Part shown: positions 23,231 to 34,233 of the stretch, in pieces
Layout: each line of letters starts with the position of its first letter
How positions within the stretch are numbered: position 1 is the stretch's first letter
Assembly (NCBI RefSeq): GCF_005239225.2
Contig: NC_133284.1
Location: 6,229,770 to 6,293,769 of the forward strand
Source: Populus alba
Lineage: Eukaryota > Streptophyta > Magnoliopsida > Malpighiales > Salicaceae
DNA length: 64,000 nucleotides
Direction of reading: 5' to 3'
Notes under the pieces: generated by a model
Seen by the model: the letters and a program-made list of their open reading frames with translations, nothing else
Database searches by the model: none
Told to the model about the DNA's origin: nothing
Program-made: the position numbers and the translations under genes

Positions 23231-23317
23231 TCGACTAATTTTACGAGTTTTAAAATTAATAATTATATAAATTTTTAATAATTATCATATTAACAATTAT
23301 AGGACTCGAATTTAAAA
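23231..23317 (+). repeat. dispersed AT-decayed repeat, copy 2
   Basis: Pairs with 16553-16640 over about 86 bases. This copy keeps slightly more of the presumed original, reading CCTCGACTAATTTTACGAG at its start and GGACTCGAA near its end, which supports loss of C and G by transitions in copy 1. Confidence 0.65.
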
Positions 23318-24707
23318 AAAATTAAAAAAAAAAACCAAACATCTTCATCCTAAATTTTTGCCACCAGAAATTATGTCATGTACTTGATCCGGAAGCAGTT
23401 GATCAATGGATTAAATTACGACAGTAATGATAATGAAATGCAAAAGTACAAAATAGTGAAGAAAAAAATTAACAAAAAGCATTAAATGAAATGCAGTCAA
23501 TTTAATGTAGCATTTTTGTAGTTTCTTTGTTGCTAATATAAGACCATACTCTTTGTAGGTTTTTTTTGTTGCACATTGAACAAAATCCAGCGAAGTTTCT
23601 TTGGTGGGTCTAATATTTTTACTACAAATCTTGAGTTCGGGGGTGATTAGAAATGTAATAGAATTTGTTTTTTTAAATGTATTTTTTACTTGTAAACATA
23701 TTTAAATAATATCATATTATTTTAATATTAATATATTAAAACGATTCAAAAACACTAAAAAATATAATTTAAATAAAAAATAATTCTTGAAAAGTAGATT
23801 TAACCTCAAAACCAAACACCTTTTTAAAAGCATTTTAAGAATATAGTAATAATTATTTTTTCAAAGTATTTTTATTTTAGAAATAAATCAAAATAATTTT
23901 TTTTAATTTTATTTTTAATATATAATGATATAAAAATACTAAAAAGTAATTTGAAGTAAAAAGAAACAGATTATAAAAAAAAACAGATTGAAACTCAAAT
24001 TTTGATATCATCTGCCAGTGAATGTAAACATTCTAATCAAACAAACTGCTAGGACTCTAGTAAATGGCTATTTTGACCCAACTAATCTACGTACGTAGGT
24101 TGCTGGAATCTGGAGACGTGACAGGGCAACACGTGCTTTGCGAGAAGCTTTTGAGGAAACTGGTTTCCTTTCCTCTTCTTCGGTTGGCTGCATGCATCAG
24201 TTATTTAATTCTACGAAGAAGACAGAGGAGGAAAGAGAAAGCTTCACTGAATTCTTCCATATTTTTTTACCTTACACGGTTTTTTTTTTTTTTTTTTGTG
24301 GCTCAAACTTGCAATCAGAGTTATAGCCACAAGAAAGCCCTCACTAGAATAAACCAATGTACAAATACACAGTGGCCTGACCTAAACCCTCTCAGCTCCA
24401 CCACAAAAGTAACAAAACAAGCTGATTAAACAAAACAGATTACATAACCTTTCCTTCTTCACCAGGGGGGCATTTACCGATACAAGCTTGAGCAGCTAAT
24501 TTTGCTGAGATGCCCCTGGGGCAGGCATGCCAACCTACCACTCTACTCTATTTCAAACACTGCTTACATCTTCAATGGAGAACCAGCTCTTAGACTTACA
24601 AAATATACTTACCAAAAAAGCATAATATCAAAGCCAATTTATGTTCAATTCTCCAGCTTCATTGTAATCACCAATTAAATATTAAATATATTACTATTTC
24701 GAGCATG

Positions 24708-27700
24708 TCAGCCATTTGAGTCTGATAATAGAGCAAGGACCTCACTCTCATCAAATTTGGACTCTACTGCAAGCTCAAGTGGGGTTTTATCTTTGCCATT
24801 GACAGCTCGTGGATCTGCTCCCCTGCAAATGCATTAGGACCATTTAATAGAGCATTTCATGGATGTTAATATCTTTTGCTTTGCTTGAGTGGGGCATATG
24901 ATAAGGGGGGGATGGACAGAGCCATGAGGATATTAATGACGATAAACAGGAAACTGTGTGCACAGCACATGCCTAATGAAATCATGACCATCATGAACCA
25001 GTAATATTCACCTTGTGAGGAGCATTTTTGCAAGCGCAGCTCTGCCTCTAAGAATACAACGGTGGAGTGGCGTCTGACCTCCCAAATCAGTTGAGTTTAT
25101 ATTCGCACCATACTGTAAGAGAATTTCTAGCATGCCAATGTCAGCAGTTTCACAAGCGAGGTGAAGCAAGGTACACCCATCTACATCCTCCAAGGTCTGG
25201 CCTTCAGTTGAACCTGGAAAGTTTAAGGAGATGGTGGAAGACCTATCCAACGAATTCCCTGTTGAGTAGCTAGAGCAGCCATTGTCAGGGTTGGCCAGCT
25301 CTTGCAATAGCATTGTTTTAGCAAGTGTCGGGGAAGAGCTACAAGATGCTGGCTCATACACAGCACTGACATCTGTTTCGTGATTAACAATAAGCCGGTA
25401 TACAGCCTTCTTGTCATTAGCACGAACAGCTTCCCAGATTTGTTGTGCCACTGATCGAGTATTTTGGTGGTCTCTTGGCTTGCGAACAAATGCCTTTTCC
25501 GCATACTGTCAACCAAAGGAAACAAACATTTCATCTCCAACATGCCCTCGTCAGTTTTAAAAATCAAGCAAGCATCTCCATAATAATAAAGAGAAAAAAC
25601 CATGAGCAATTATCTGCAACTAAATAAAAAGAGATTCTAAGAGTGAAAAATAAGGGGAGTTTATTAGTTAAACCTTTGCATGGATAAACTTCTCCTTTAT
25701 TGATATAGAGTCAGCAGGATTGGGTTTGCTGATAAAAAGCAGCTGCGGTTTATCCGACTTGAATGAGCTTCATCAGCAGAACATTCATGAATATTAGCAA
25801 CATCTAATAAAACTAAATATGTTAGCAACATATTTAATTCGATCATGATTAGGTCCTTTACCCTGAGGGGATGAGTTCAGCCTGCAAGGCACTTCTTGAC
25901 TGCAATAATTCCTCCCAGACTGAGTTAGCAAAGGTATTTCCGAGAGACTGGAACAAACTTATGACCGAAGGCTCCCACACCTTGACATCAAGTGTAAGTG
26001 ACCTTACCTGCAATTACATTCAACAGAAGATTAATAGTCTGACAGATAAACAGGCAGTACTAATATCACTACTAGGTCAGGGATTTAATAATGGACATAA
26101 CCAGAACACCTCCAAGAACAGTATCGTTCATAACAATTAACATATACCCAAACATAAAGAAGCGTTGCCAATTTATTTTCAGACAAAGAAAAAGGAGATA
26201 GATGCTTAGGCCCAGCATAATAGGACAATCTTCTGGTGGTTGATAAAAACAAAAGTGAAAAACAGTAGCACTTAAGAAGTTGATCAAGTTATGCTAAAAC
26301 CTGTCCACCTAGCAAAAATCCTTCAGGCTCCCGAGTGGTTTGAATGAAAGGAACCGGGCGACAAACTGCCTATTTTATTTAATGATTATTGTAACTGCTC
26401 AAAGTAGATTTCACATATACTGGTCTCTACATTGATGTCCAATAGATGTTTGATACCACCCACATTCTTGCAACATTAACAGCATAATATATATTAAGAA
26501 ACATGGTTTGAAAAGCAATGCTGTGAAAACATCAAATAATTATAACTTGGAAACAATTTTACCTTTGATATATGCACACCAAGATTACGGTGAACACCAG
26601 AACATTCAATGCAAACAAGAACTCCAAGATTTAAAGATGCCCAATCTGGTTCAGGGGCACCACAATCAGCACACTTATCATTTCCACAAACTCTTTGCAA
26701 CACATCAATCGGCTTCTCTGCACTGGCTCGCTGCTGTTGTGAACTTCTCAATGCTCGTTCATGTAAAGCGGCAAGGCTCCTCTCAGATGTATATTCATCG
26801 ACAGCAGAAGGATCAAAATCAGTACTTTCAAATGAACTACTCTCACTGGCAGACCGATGATGACCGCTTCCCAGGGGACTAGCCGAGAGACACTGAAATT
26901 TAACAAAACTACACTCATAAAAAAACTCTTATGATAATTAAATGTCAATAATGCTCTGAATAATTACCCTCTCAGGTGCTTGAGAGCTAAGTAGTGAAGC
27001 AATAACCCCAGTTATCTTTTCAATCCAATCCATTTGATCCAGTGCACTCTCTGCCTGCACTGACAAGCATAAATAAGCATTGTTAAGAATCTATTGCAGA
27101 AAAGAACCCTCAATTACACGTCATATTATCCATCTCCGCCAGATATCAACGATGGAGATTATATTTCAAATGCGAGGTAGCTTTTAAAGAAATCGCAAAT
27201 ACAAGATACCTTCCACATCATACCTGCAAAGTGTAGTTCTTTGTTGGTGAAATGATCCTGAAGCAAAATCGCAGATCTGACTGATCAGCATCAACTTTGA
27301 TTGTTGATGTAAGAAGGTTCACGGTGTGATGAGCAACAGACTTTTCATCATGCACTCCACCATGATAGTGAGAAGACAGCCACCGACCCAACAATCCAGA
27401 TCCAAGCTCAGAGCTATTCCTTTGACCAGAAAGTTGACCCCCAGAACCCTAAGAGAACATATCAAGCATGATGATAAAAACCCAAAGTATCAAGAACAGA
27501 ATGAACTTCAAGCACTCTGCATGTAAACTTATTTTTCACATAAATTACTCACAGAAGGTTTGCTGCACTGTTTGCGATAGTAATAAAGCATTCCTCGGTT
27601 ATCGAGAACAAAAAATCTTCTTTTCCAGTCACCTCTCAGGCTAGAGGATCGTTTTGACAGATAACCTTGTCTAATAGTTTGAACCTGAAAGTTTGCTTCT

Positions 27701-28879
27701 TGTTTTAGAAGATTTGCATGGGAAAAAATTGGTCCGTAAAAGAAGTTCCCTCACAGGCATAAGAACTCTAAATACCTTCCCCTTTGCAGCAGATTGCATA
27801 ACAGCCTCTATCATTTTGTGTGAACTTCTACCAATGGCTTGTATACCATCTCCATTTGGAGATCCATTAGAACCATTGGAAGACCATCTACTCTCACGAT
27901 CAATCTGCCTCTTGTACTCTTGCATCCTCTCATTGAGAGCTGCCTGCTCATAGTTAGACCTTTCTCTTGATTGTTGAGCATAAGTCAAAACCTACAAAAC
28001 AAGAAGTGGTGTTGTGTATCCATAAGTCAAATATGCAAAAGCCTTAATACCATTCCTTTTCTTTTGTATTAATATTTATCCAAATGCCTCATAATTTTTT
28101 TTCTGTTCTTTTTTTCTTCTTTTTTACCGTTGTACTTGTCATGTGGCCATGTTTAATCCAGACCTTGTAGTTAGACATACAATACTAATGACACTTAGTA
28201 ACTTCAGAAACGTTAGAAATTAATCAACTGAATTAATACCCATCAAACAAATTTAAGCACATAAATGCAAGTTGAATACTAGGATATTGGCTAGGCATTG
28301 AGACAACCAACACTGCTGAAGTTTTGCCTCTGTACACATCCTCATATTTGTTAATCTACTAACATTTACTTTTATTGAACAGGGCCTCTTACGGTAGGGG
28401 GTTTCAACACTAACCCTCCTCACCATTCCAACATTCCAAAAGTCTAATTTCCATACGAGCACAAGATTTTCAAGCTTCTAGGTTTGTCAGAGCTCATATT
28501 ATTGTTGGTTGCTCCTGAGAAATGCCATCCACGGTGCTATGGTATTGAGGCCACTTTGCTGGACTGTTCATCCACAGGCCCACCCTATAGGATGCAAAGG
28601 GGAGGCCAATTGTTGACCAAGAAACTCTGTTACATCTCCTTTCATTACCCTCCCTCATCAGTCCTTGCTTAAAAGGCTAAGTCACTTGATGGCTAAAATC
28701 CAATGGAGCACTTTTGAATTACATGCCTAAATCCCCTTCTACTCTTTTTTTGGTTTCTCTCAAATTATAGGAAAAGTATGAACAACACAGTTTTCCTTAG
28801 CAAAATAATCAGATTTTAAGTATTTTGAATATAATGACGCAAATGTTGGAAGAGTTTGCACTGTAATCTATAAAAATAC

Positions 28880-28913
<34 letters not shown>

Positions 28914-31900
28914 CTGATGAATGTATGGCTCCATTTGATGCAAAAGCTCATAGCCCTACAAGCAACAAACGTTTCTCATGAGCATATGTAAGTATGATAG
29001 AGATTAAAGCATGTTCACAAAGTACAGAAGTGCCACCATGTGTCCTACCTGTTTGAAGTAACGTAGATGGGCATCCATTGTCCCACTGACTGCTTCCAAA
29101 AATTCAAACCTCTTTTTTGCTTCGACATTAGAAATAGCAGTTACCTGGATGGAGTGAGCAGATTATAAAACCCAAGTTCTTGAAATATCAAAGCCTAAAT
29201 GCTAATATTAACTGTACTATTTTAAAAGAAAAGAGAGAGAGAGAGATGCAGTGCCTAGTTTGGATTTTTTACTTACTAAATTAAAGCGAGCTTGCTCAAA
29301 TGCAGCCCTTGCATTATGAAGCTCCTGGTATATATCAAAACTCGATTAGAAATATAAAATGGAGGATGTTCAAGATATCAGAATCGTAGATAAGAACTGC
29401 AGATGTATCAAAGTTCATAATACCTCCTCTAAAAGAGTAGCTATATCAGACCTCGTGCCTTTCCTCAGTGACAGAAACTTCTCACGAGCCTGTCACATAC
29501 ATGAACATTAACCATAAACAAAAACTTTTTTGCAAAAATTCAAATGTGGAACTTTCAAGACACCATCAAGCTACATTCTATATATTCACCCTATTATCAA
29601 TGGACTCTCATTTTAAAACAGCTCAACAATTGCCAAACTCTAGTTATAGTGCATCTGCAAGTCATTAGAAGTTGCATGTTATAAATTAATGCAGCATCCA
29701 TCCTATTGTGGATACTGCATAAATCAATTTCCAATTCCACAGCACAAGGTCCTATATGTGGCATGCCAAACCAAGTAAAGCTTCAGAACTACAAAGTCCA
29801 ATTATCTTTGGATAATTAAAACCTCATCCTCCAAAGGGACACAAGGAAATATATACATTTCAATTTTTTTATGCGTGATGCAGAAGGTTTCATCTCAATT
29901 CCATTCAACATATTAAAATTTTTCAGCCTAAAGTTGTTCAATTCACTTGCATGCTGTGCTTGACTTCAATTACCTTTGAAGGTAATAAAGAAGAAAGGAT
30001 ATTGTTCTAGCTAGGGTTCTAGCTAGGGATAATACTAAAATTAACTGCAGCATAATTGGAATAGCTATGATTTCCTTAGACTTAACAAAGACCATTATAG
30101 GTTCATCCCAACGTTTCTGACATGTAGTCTACTTCAAAATTAATAATACTAGAAATCTAGAACAACTATTATTCTGTCAAATGCTAAAAGTTCATTCAAT
30201 CATGCAAGAAATGGCTTCCACCAGAATGGCAAATTATTAAGAATCTTAAAATGAGGGAAGTACCTGGTCGTAAAGAAGGCTAGCCTTGTCAAAACGCTTC
30301 CTTGCTTCCTGAATCAATAGAAGATTTTTAAAGTAGCAATTAAAAAAACATCAATGAATTAGAGAACATTGAAGTGTAAAGACACCTAAAATGACCATCT
30401 AGGAAGATCTTCAGACCAGTGAAAACAAATTTGCAATTCTTGCAACAGGGAAACCATAAACCTCCTTAGGGATCTCACACTAATCAATAGTTAAAAGGAA
30501 AAAGTTGGAGAGAGAAGAGCAGAAAGTTGATGGTTACTAATAAATCTATCCTATCTGGTACAGTATTTATATTAAAAAATAAGGAAGAAACAAATCACGT
30601 CTCATCTTTGCAAAATTTATATTTTGCATGAGTTGCATGACATTCATTGACCATCATAAGTCAGACAAGAAATGTCATTTGGCAAAATTCTGTACCTTCA
30701 CCTCATGCAAATCAATGTTGACATATTGTAGTAATCTGTCATTCAGCATGTGCTCAACCTGAAAAGAAAAGGGAACATTGCTTAGGTCACATCAGAGAAC
30801 AAAACATTATTTTTCTAAATACAGGCAAGAAAATGATCCTGTTCTCCAAATAAGCTCAATAAATGTAACTATCATTATCAAAACTCTGTTTTCTATGCAG
30901 CATGGGTTCAAATACTCTATTCAAGAACAAGATCATTAGATGTCTATGCTTTGTCTGGCTTATTATCTAAGACTTACATTAGTGTGAAGTTTCCTACGAG
31001 ATTTTATCCTCAAGAACAATTTCTATGAATGATCTTATTGTACTACACTATTTGAAATGTTATGTAAAAAGATGTCATTTTTCAAGGGCTCAATTGGGTT
31101 GTAATGAAAAAGAAGTGGGACCCGTAAGCAATAGTCTTGCCTTTGACAACAAACTTCTGCATATGAACATAAGTGCAGGAGTTGGAGCACAAGTGCCACA
31201 ATTTTTTAAGTTCAATCAACTCAGCTTAAGCAATAACAATAAGAACAAAATCACTTTTAATTGTTGGGGTGTTAATGTGTGCCATGCATTCAAAGCAATA
31301 AATCAAAAAATTACCTGGGATCGGAGAACTTCCTTGTAAGTCCCAATTTCTCTCAAGGCTATGGTGAATTTGGTCATAACAGGGCCTGCATTAACAAACA
31401 GATGTTCAATCAATAATCTCAATAAACAGACTTAAAATTTCAATACTATACACATTGAATTAACTAATATCTTTAATTTCATATAATGTTGAATTCAACT
31501 ACCAAGATTAACCACAGAAATTTTTACATGAGATTTTTTAGAAAAATAGATATTTTTCTATTATTTATTATGATGTTTTTCTAGTTTTTTCTCGTTTGAA
31601 GAGAATATTTTTCCTAGTTTATTTTTTCCTATTCAGTATTATTATTGAGGTTTCCTGGTTTTCTTTATAAAGAGTTGTAATAGCCTTTTGGCAGGTAGAA
31701 ACAGATGATTAAAAATTGAATATTTTGGTTGTCTCCCATACTTATGGTGTTTTGGTATTTTAAAGTTTTGACTTCTAACAAACCTCTTATCCTTCGCTCC
31801 TATCTGTCAATTGATATCAGAGTCCAACGATCCTTAATGGTTATCTTGCTTTGTGTGTGGGAGGGGATAAGGATGTTCCCTCAAGGAAAACAATTCAGAA

Positions 31901-34233
31901 ACTAGTAAGTTGTTTTCGTCTAAGTCAGTTATTGTCATTCGAAATCCTAGTGGTGGAGCCAAAAATATGACAACCTGCACAAAGGTGTTGTGCTAGGGGC
32001 ATATGATGGGGTAGCCTATCAACCTATGCACAAAAGGATATTCTTGATGAAAGACAATTTTTAACCTCAAGGACAAGTTCCTTCCAAGCCTAGGAGACTG
32101 ATATATGAATTTTTTTAGGAAAATAGATATTTTCTATTATTTATTATGATGCTTTTCTAAAAAAAAAATCTTATTTGACGGGAAATTTTTTCCTAGTTTA
32201 TTTTTTTCCTATTCAGTATTATATTATTATTAATGTTTTCTAGTTTTTTTCTATATAAAATGTTGCAATAGCCTTTTAGCAAGTGGAGACGTAGATGAAA
32301 AAAAAATTGAATATTCTGGTTGTCTCCCTATACTTTGTAGTGTTTTTGGTTTGTGAGAGTTTTGACTTGTAACAAACCCTTATCCTCCACTCCCATCTGC
32401 ATCACCGATTACAACATCCTACAAATTGAAATGGTGCTGCACTTTATAGGTAACAAAAATCAAGCAACTAAGAAGAAACAAATTTGGTGCTTACAACTCT
32501 CCAATGACAACAGAAAATAATTTTAATCCTCATCTAAGACAACTTATAAACATAATTTCCAATAAAATTACCTCCAAAAGCCAAACTAATAGGATCATTA
32601 TGTCCTCCACCAAAAGTTTCTAAAGCACTGGCAAAACCAATGTCCCCATCATATGCCTCTCCAAGCCCTTCACTGCAAGTGAGTAAAAAAATGGCACAAA
32701 GGTAAATTCTTCACAAACTCAATGCCCATGACATCGCAAAGCCAGAGAAAGAAAAACAATGCAACTGCATATAATGCCAAACAGATGGGTGGTTTTAACT
32801 AACCAGAATATTGAGCAAACTTAACCATCTTAAAACGTATACATTGAGGTAACAGTTGTTTATCATTAAGTCAAGAGTCCTTTTGAGAAATTTCAGTATT
32901 TAGGATACCATGAAGTATGAGAAAAGAAACTCGGTTTCAGGCTTCACCTATGAATTTGCATTTTTAATTTAGGGAATCATATCATGCACTTCTGTCTATA
33001 TCTAAATAATTGGGTTATAAAGCAAGAAAATCACATTCTTAAATCCCGAGCCCTGTAATGCACAGCTCCTTCTATCCCAGTCCACATGCAATAGTGCAAC
33101 TAAAACTGAAAGAGTAGGGGGTAGTGTGCAGATACTCAAGTGATTGTCAACAGCTACTAGCTTATTACAGTGTCAACAGTTCTACAAATCAACATGCATG
33201 ACACAAAAACAGCAGGCCTGCATTTACAGAGAGAAATTCAAGCTTGCTGGCAGATAATTAACTATCAAATTTTGTCTAAAACAATGACAAGATTTCTTTT
33301 CATTATAATATCATCATATGAGGAAATTCAAGCAAAAAACACAAAAAAAAAAAGAATGACAAGCCAAAATGAACTATAAAAGGCTTTCCATGTTTTTTCC
33401 AAATTGTATCTTTCACTGATTGGCAACAACAAAACAGCAATATACAAGGCTACAAGGAAATTCTAACCACGTCCTGGTGGAATAGAAAACTTCAATTCCC
33501 TAAAGATTTAGAATACTACGACTAGAAGCTTTTCTCTATATAATGTCAATCAGAGTAAAAACCAATACATAGATACATACGTATATTTTCTACATCCTTT
33601 GTAGAACTTTAAACTTCTCTCCCTCAATGATTCGGCATCTTCTTCCAGGGATTGCATCTGTTCCACAAAAGAAATGATCAAGAGCCCATTAAACTATGGA
33701 ACAGGCAAATTGTTACGAATAAATTTGATAAGGAAAAAATAAATATTTCAGAGTGAGAAAAAAAAGTTTATAGACGGGAGACATGTGATAGTAGCGATTG
33801 AAAGGCTGAACTATTAATGCAGATCTAATTTCTCCTAAAAAATTGACAAATTACCAAAAATTTCAAGTGCAAACCTCACATGATCATATCCATTCCACAA
33901 GTAAAATTTCCTTCTCTAAAACAACAACAAATAATCAATCCGCTTTCCTTTAACTCCAAATTCCTTACATAGATAACCCAGTCATTAACAAAACAAATAA
34001 GTTAAACGTTCTGATTTATTTCCTAAACGGAATATTAAAGCAACGGAAAGAAGTCAAAGAAAAGAAGAAATAACGTCACTAGTGCATGTAGCTGGAAATT
34101 TTATTTCCTCACCTCTAAACAATCAATGAACAAAGCTTCAATTCCTTACAAAACAAAGCAGAGACAGAGAGAAGGAAAGAGTACTGACCTGCTTGCGAAA
34201 CATAGGAGAGTCATCGAGCTTTGTGAAATGCAT
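24708..34233 (-). CDS. AGD3: BAR-PH-ArfGAP-ankyrin protein, AGD3/SFC/VAN3 type, 19 exons
   Basis: Minus-strand exons: 34233-34189, 33657-33581, 32672-32572, 31385-31315, 30758-30696, 30308-30264, 29489-29424, 29324-29277, 29144-29049, 28955-28914, 27991-27776, 27684-27553, 27448-27224, 27054-26968, 26892-26563, 26007-25862, 25767-25674, 25505-25012 and 24822-24708. They sum to 2493 bases, 830 residues, every junction GT-AG and in frame. Arabidopsis AGD3 (SFC/VAN3, about 827 residues) is a trans-Golgi ARF GTPase-activating protein needed for auxin-dependent vein continuity. Domains: BAR about 1-225; PH from about 291 ([17 protein letters not shown]); ArfGAP zinc finger C512-x2-C515-x16-C532-x2-C535 with the arginine finger at R540 (GVHRNLG); C-terminal ankyrin repeats about 737-815. 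The start [15 protein letters not shown] matches AGD3 more than AGD1 as I remember them. Intron 3 carries a miniature LTR element, and intron 10 opens directly into an ATT microsatellite. Confidence 0.94.
28881..28910 (-). repeat. (ATT)10 microsatellite at the 5' splice site of AGD3 intron 10
   Basis: Ten TAA units on the plus strand. On the gene strand exon 10 ends CAG and the intron begins GTATT, so the repeat starts within a few bases of the donor. Length changes here would alter the bases around U1 pairing positions +4 to +6 little, but would change intron length. Confidence 0.9.
31529..31809 (+). repeat. left LTR of TRIM-like element
   Basis: Begins TGAGATTTTTTAG and ends at TCA before the primer-site-like sequence. 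It aligns along its length with 32099-32404. Confidence 0.72.
32099..32404 (+). repeat. right LTR of TRIM-like element
   Basis: Begins TGATATATGAATTTTTTTAG after a purine-rich AAGCCTAGGAGAC stretch that could be the polypurine tract. It is about 25 bases longer than the left copy through small insertions. Confidence 0.72.

Larger units (their letters stand above)
21003..24707. other. AT-rich intergenic desert downstream of AGD3
   Basis: Contains poly-T and poly-A runs (near 21018 and 22625), a (TA)n microsatellite at 22302-22339, and the second copy of the dispersed decayed repeat (23231-23317). A MITE-like AT block sits at 23665-23800. A sequence near 21590-21800 resembles, in reverse orientation, repeat material at 36.3-36.8 and 47.0-47.9 kb. 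The last stretch before 24708 should be the 3' untranslated region of the AGD3 gene. No gene is supported. Confidence 0.5.
31529..32404 (+). mobile_element. miniature LTR retrotransposon (TRIM-like) in AGD3 intron 3
   Basis: Two direct repeats of about 281 and 306 bases, 31529-31809 and 32099-32404, flank a non-coding interior of about 290 bases. Both begin TG, share TATTTATTATGATG, TAGTTTATTTTTT, CCTATTCAGTATTAT, ATAGCCTTTT and GGTTGTCTCCC, and end near CATCTG..TCA. Just inside the left repeat is TTGATATCAGAGTC, close to the initiator-tRNA-Met primer site TGGTATCAGAGC. The interior has no gag or pol, so the element is non-autonomous, with LTRs longer than in classic TRIMs. TTACA precedes the left end and occurs again four bases after the assigned right end, a possible 5-bp target duplication. 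The repeats have clearly diverged, so insertion is old. It reads opposite to the host gene. Confidence 0.75.
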
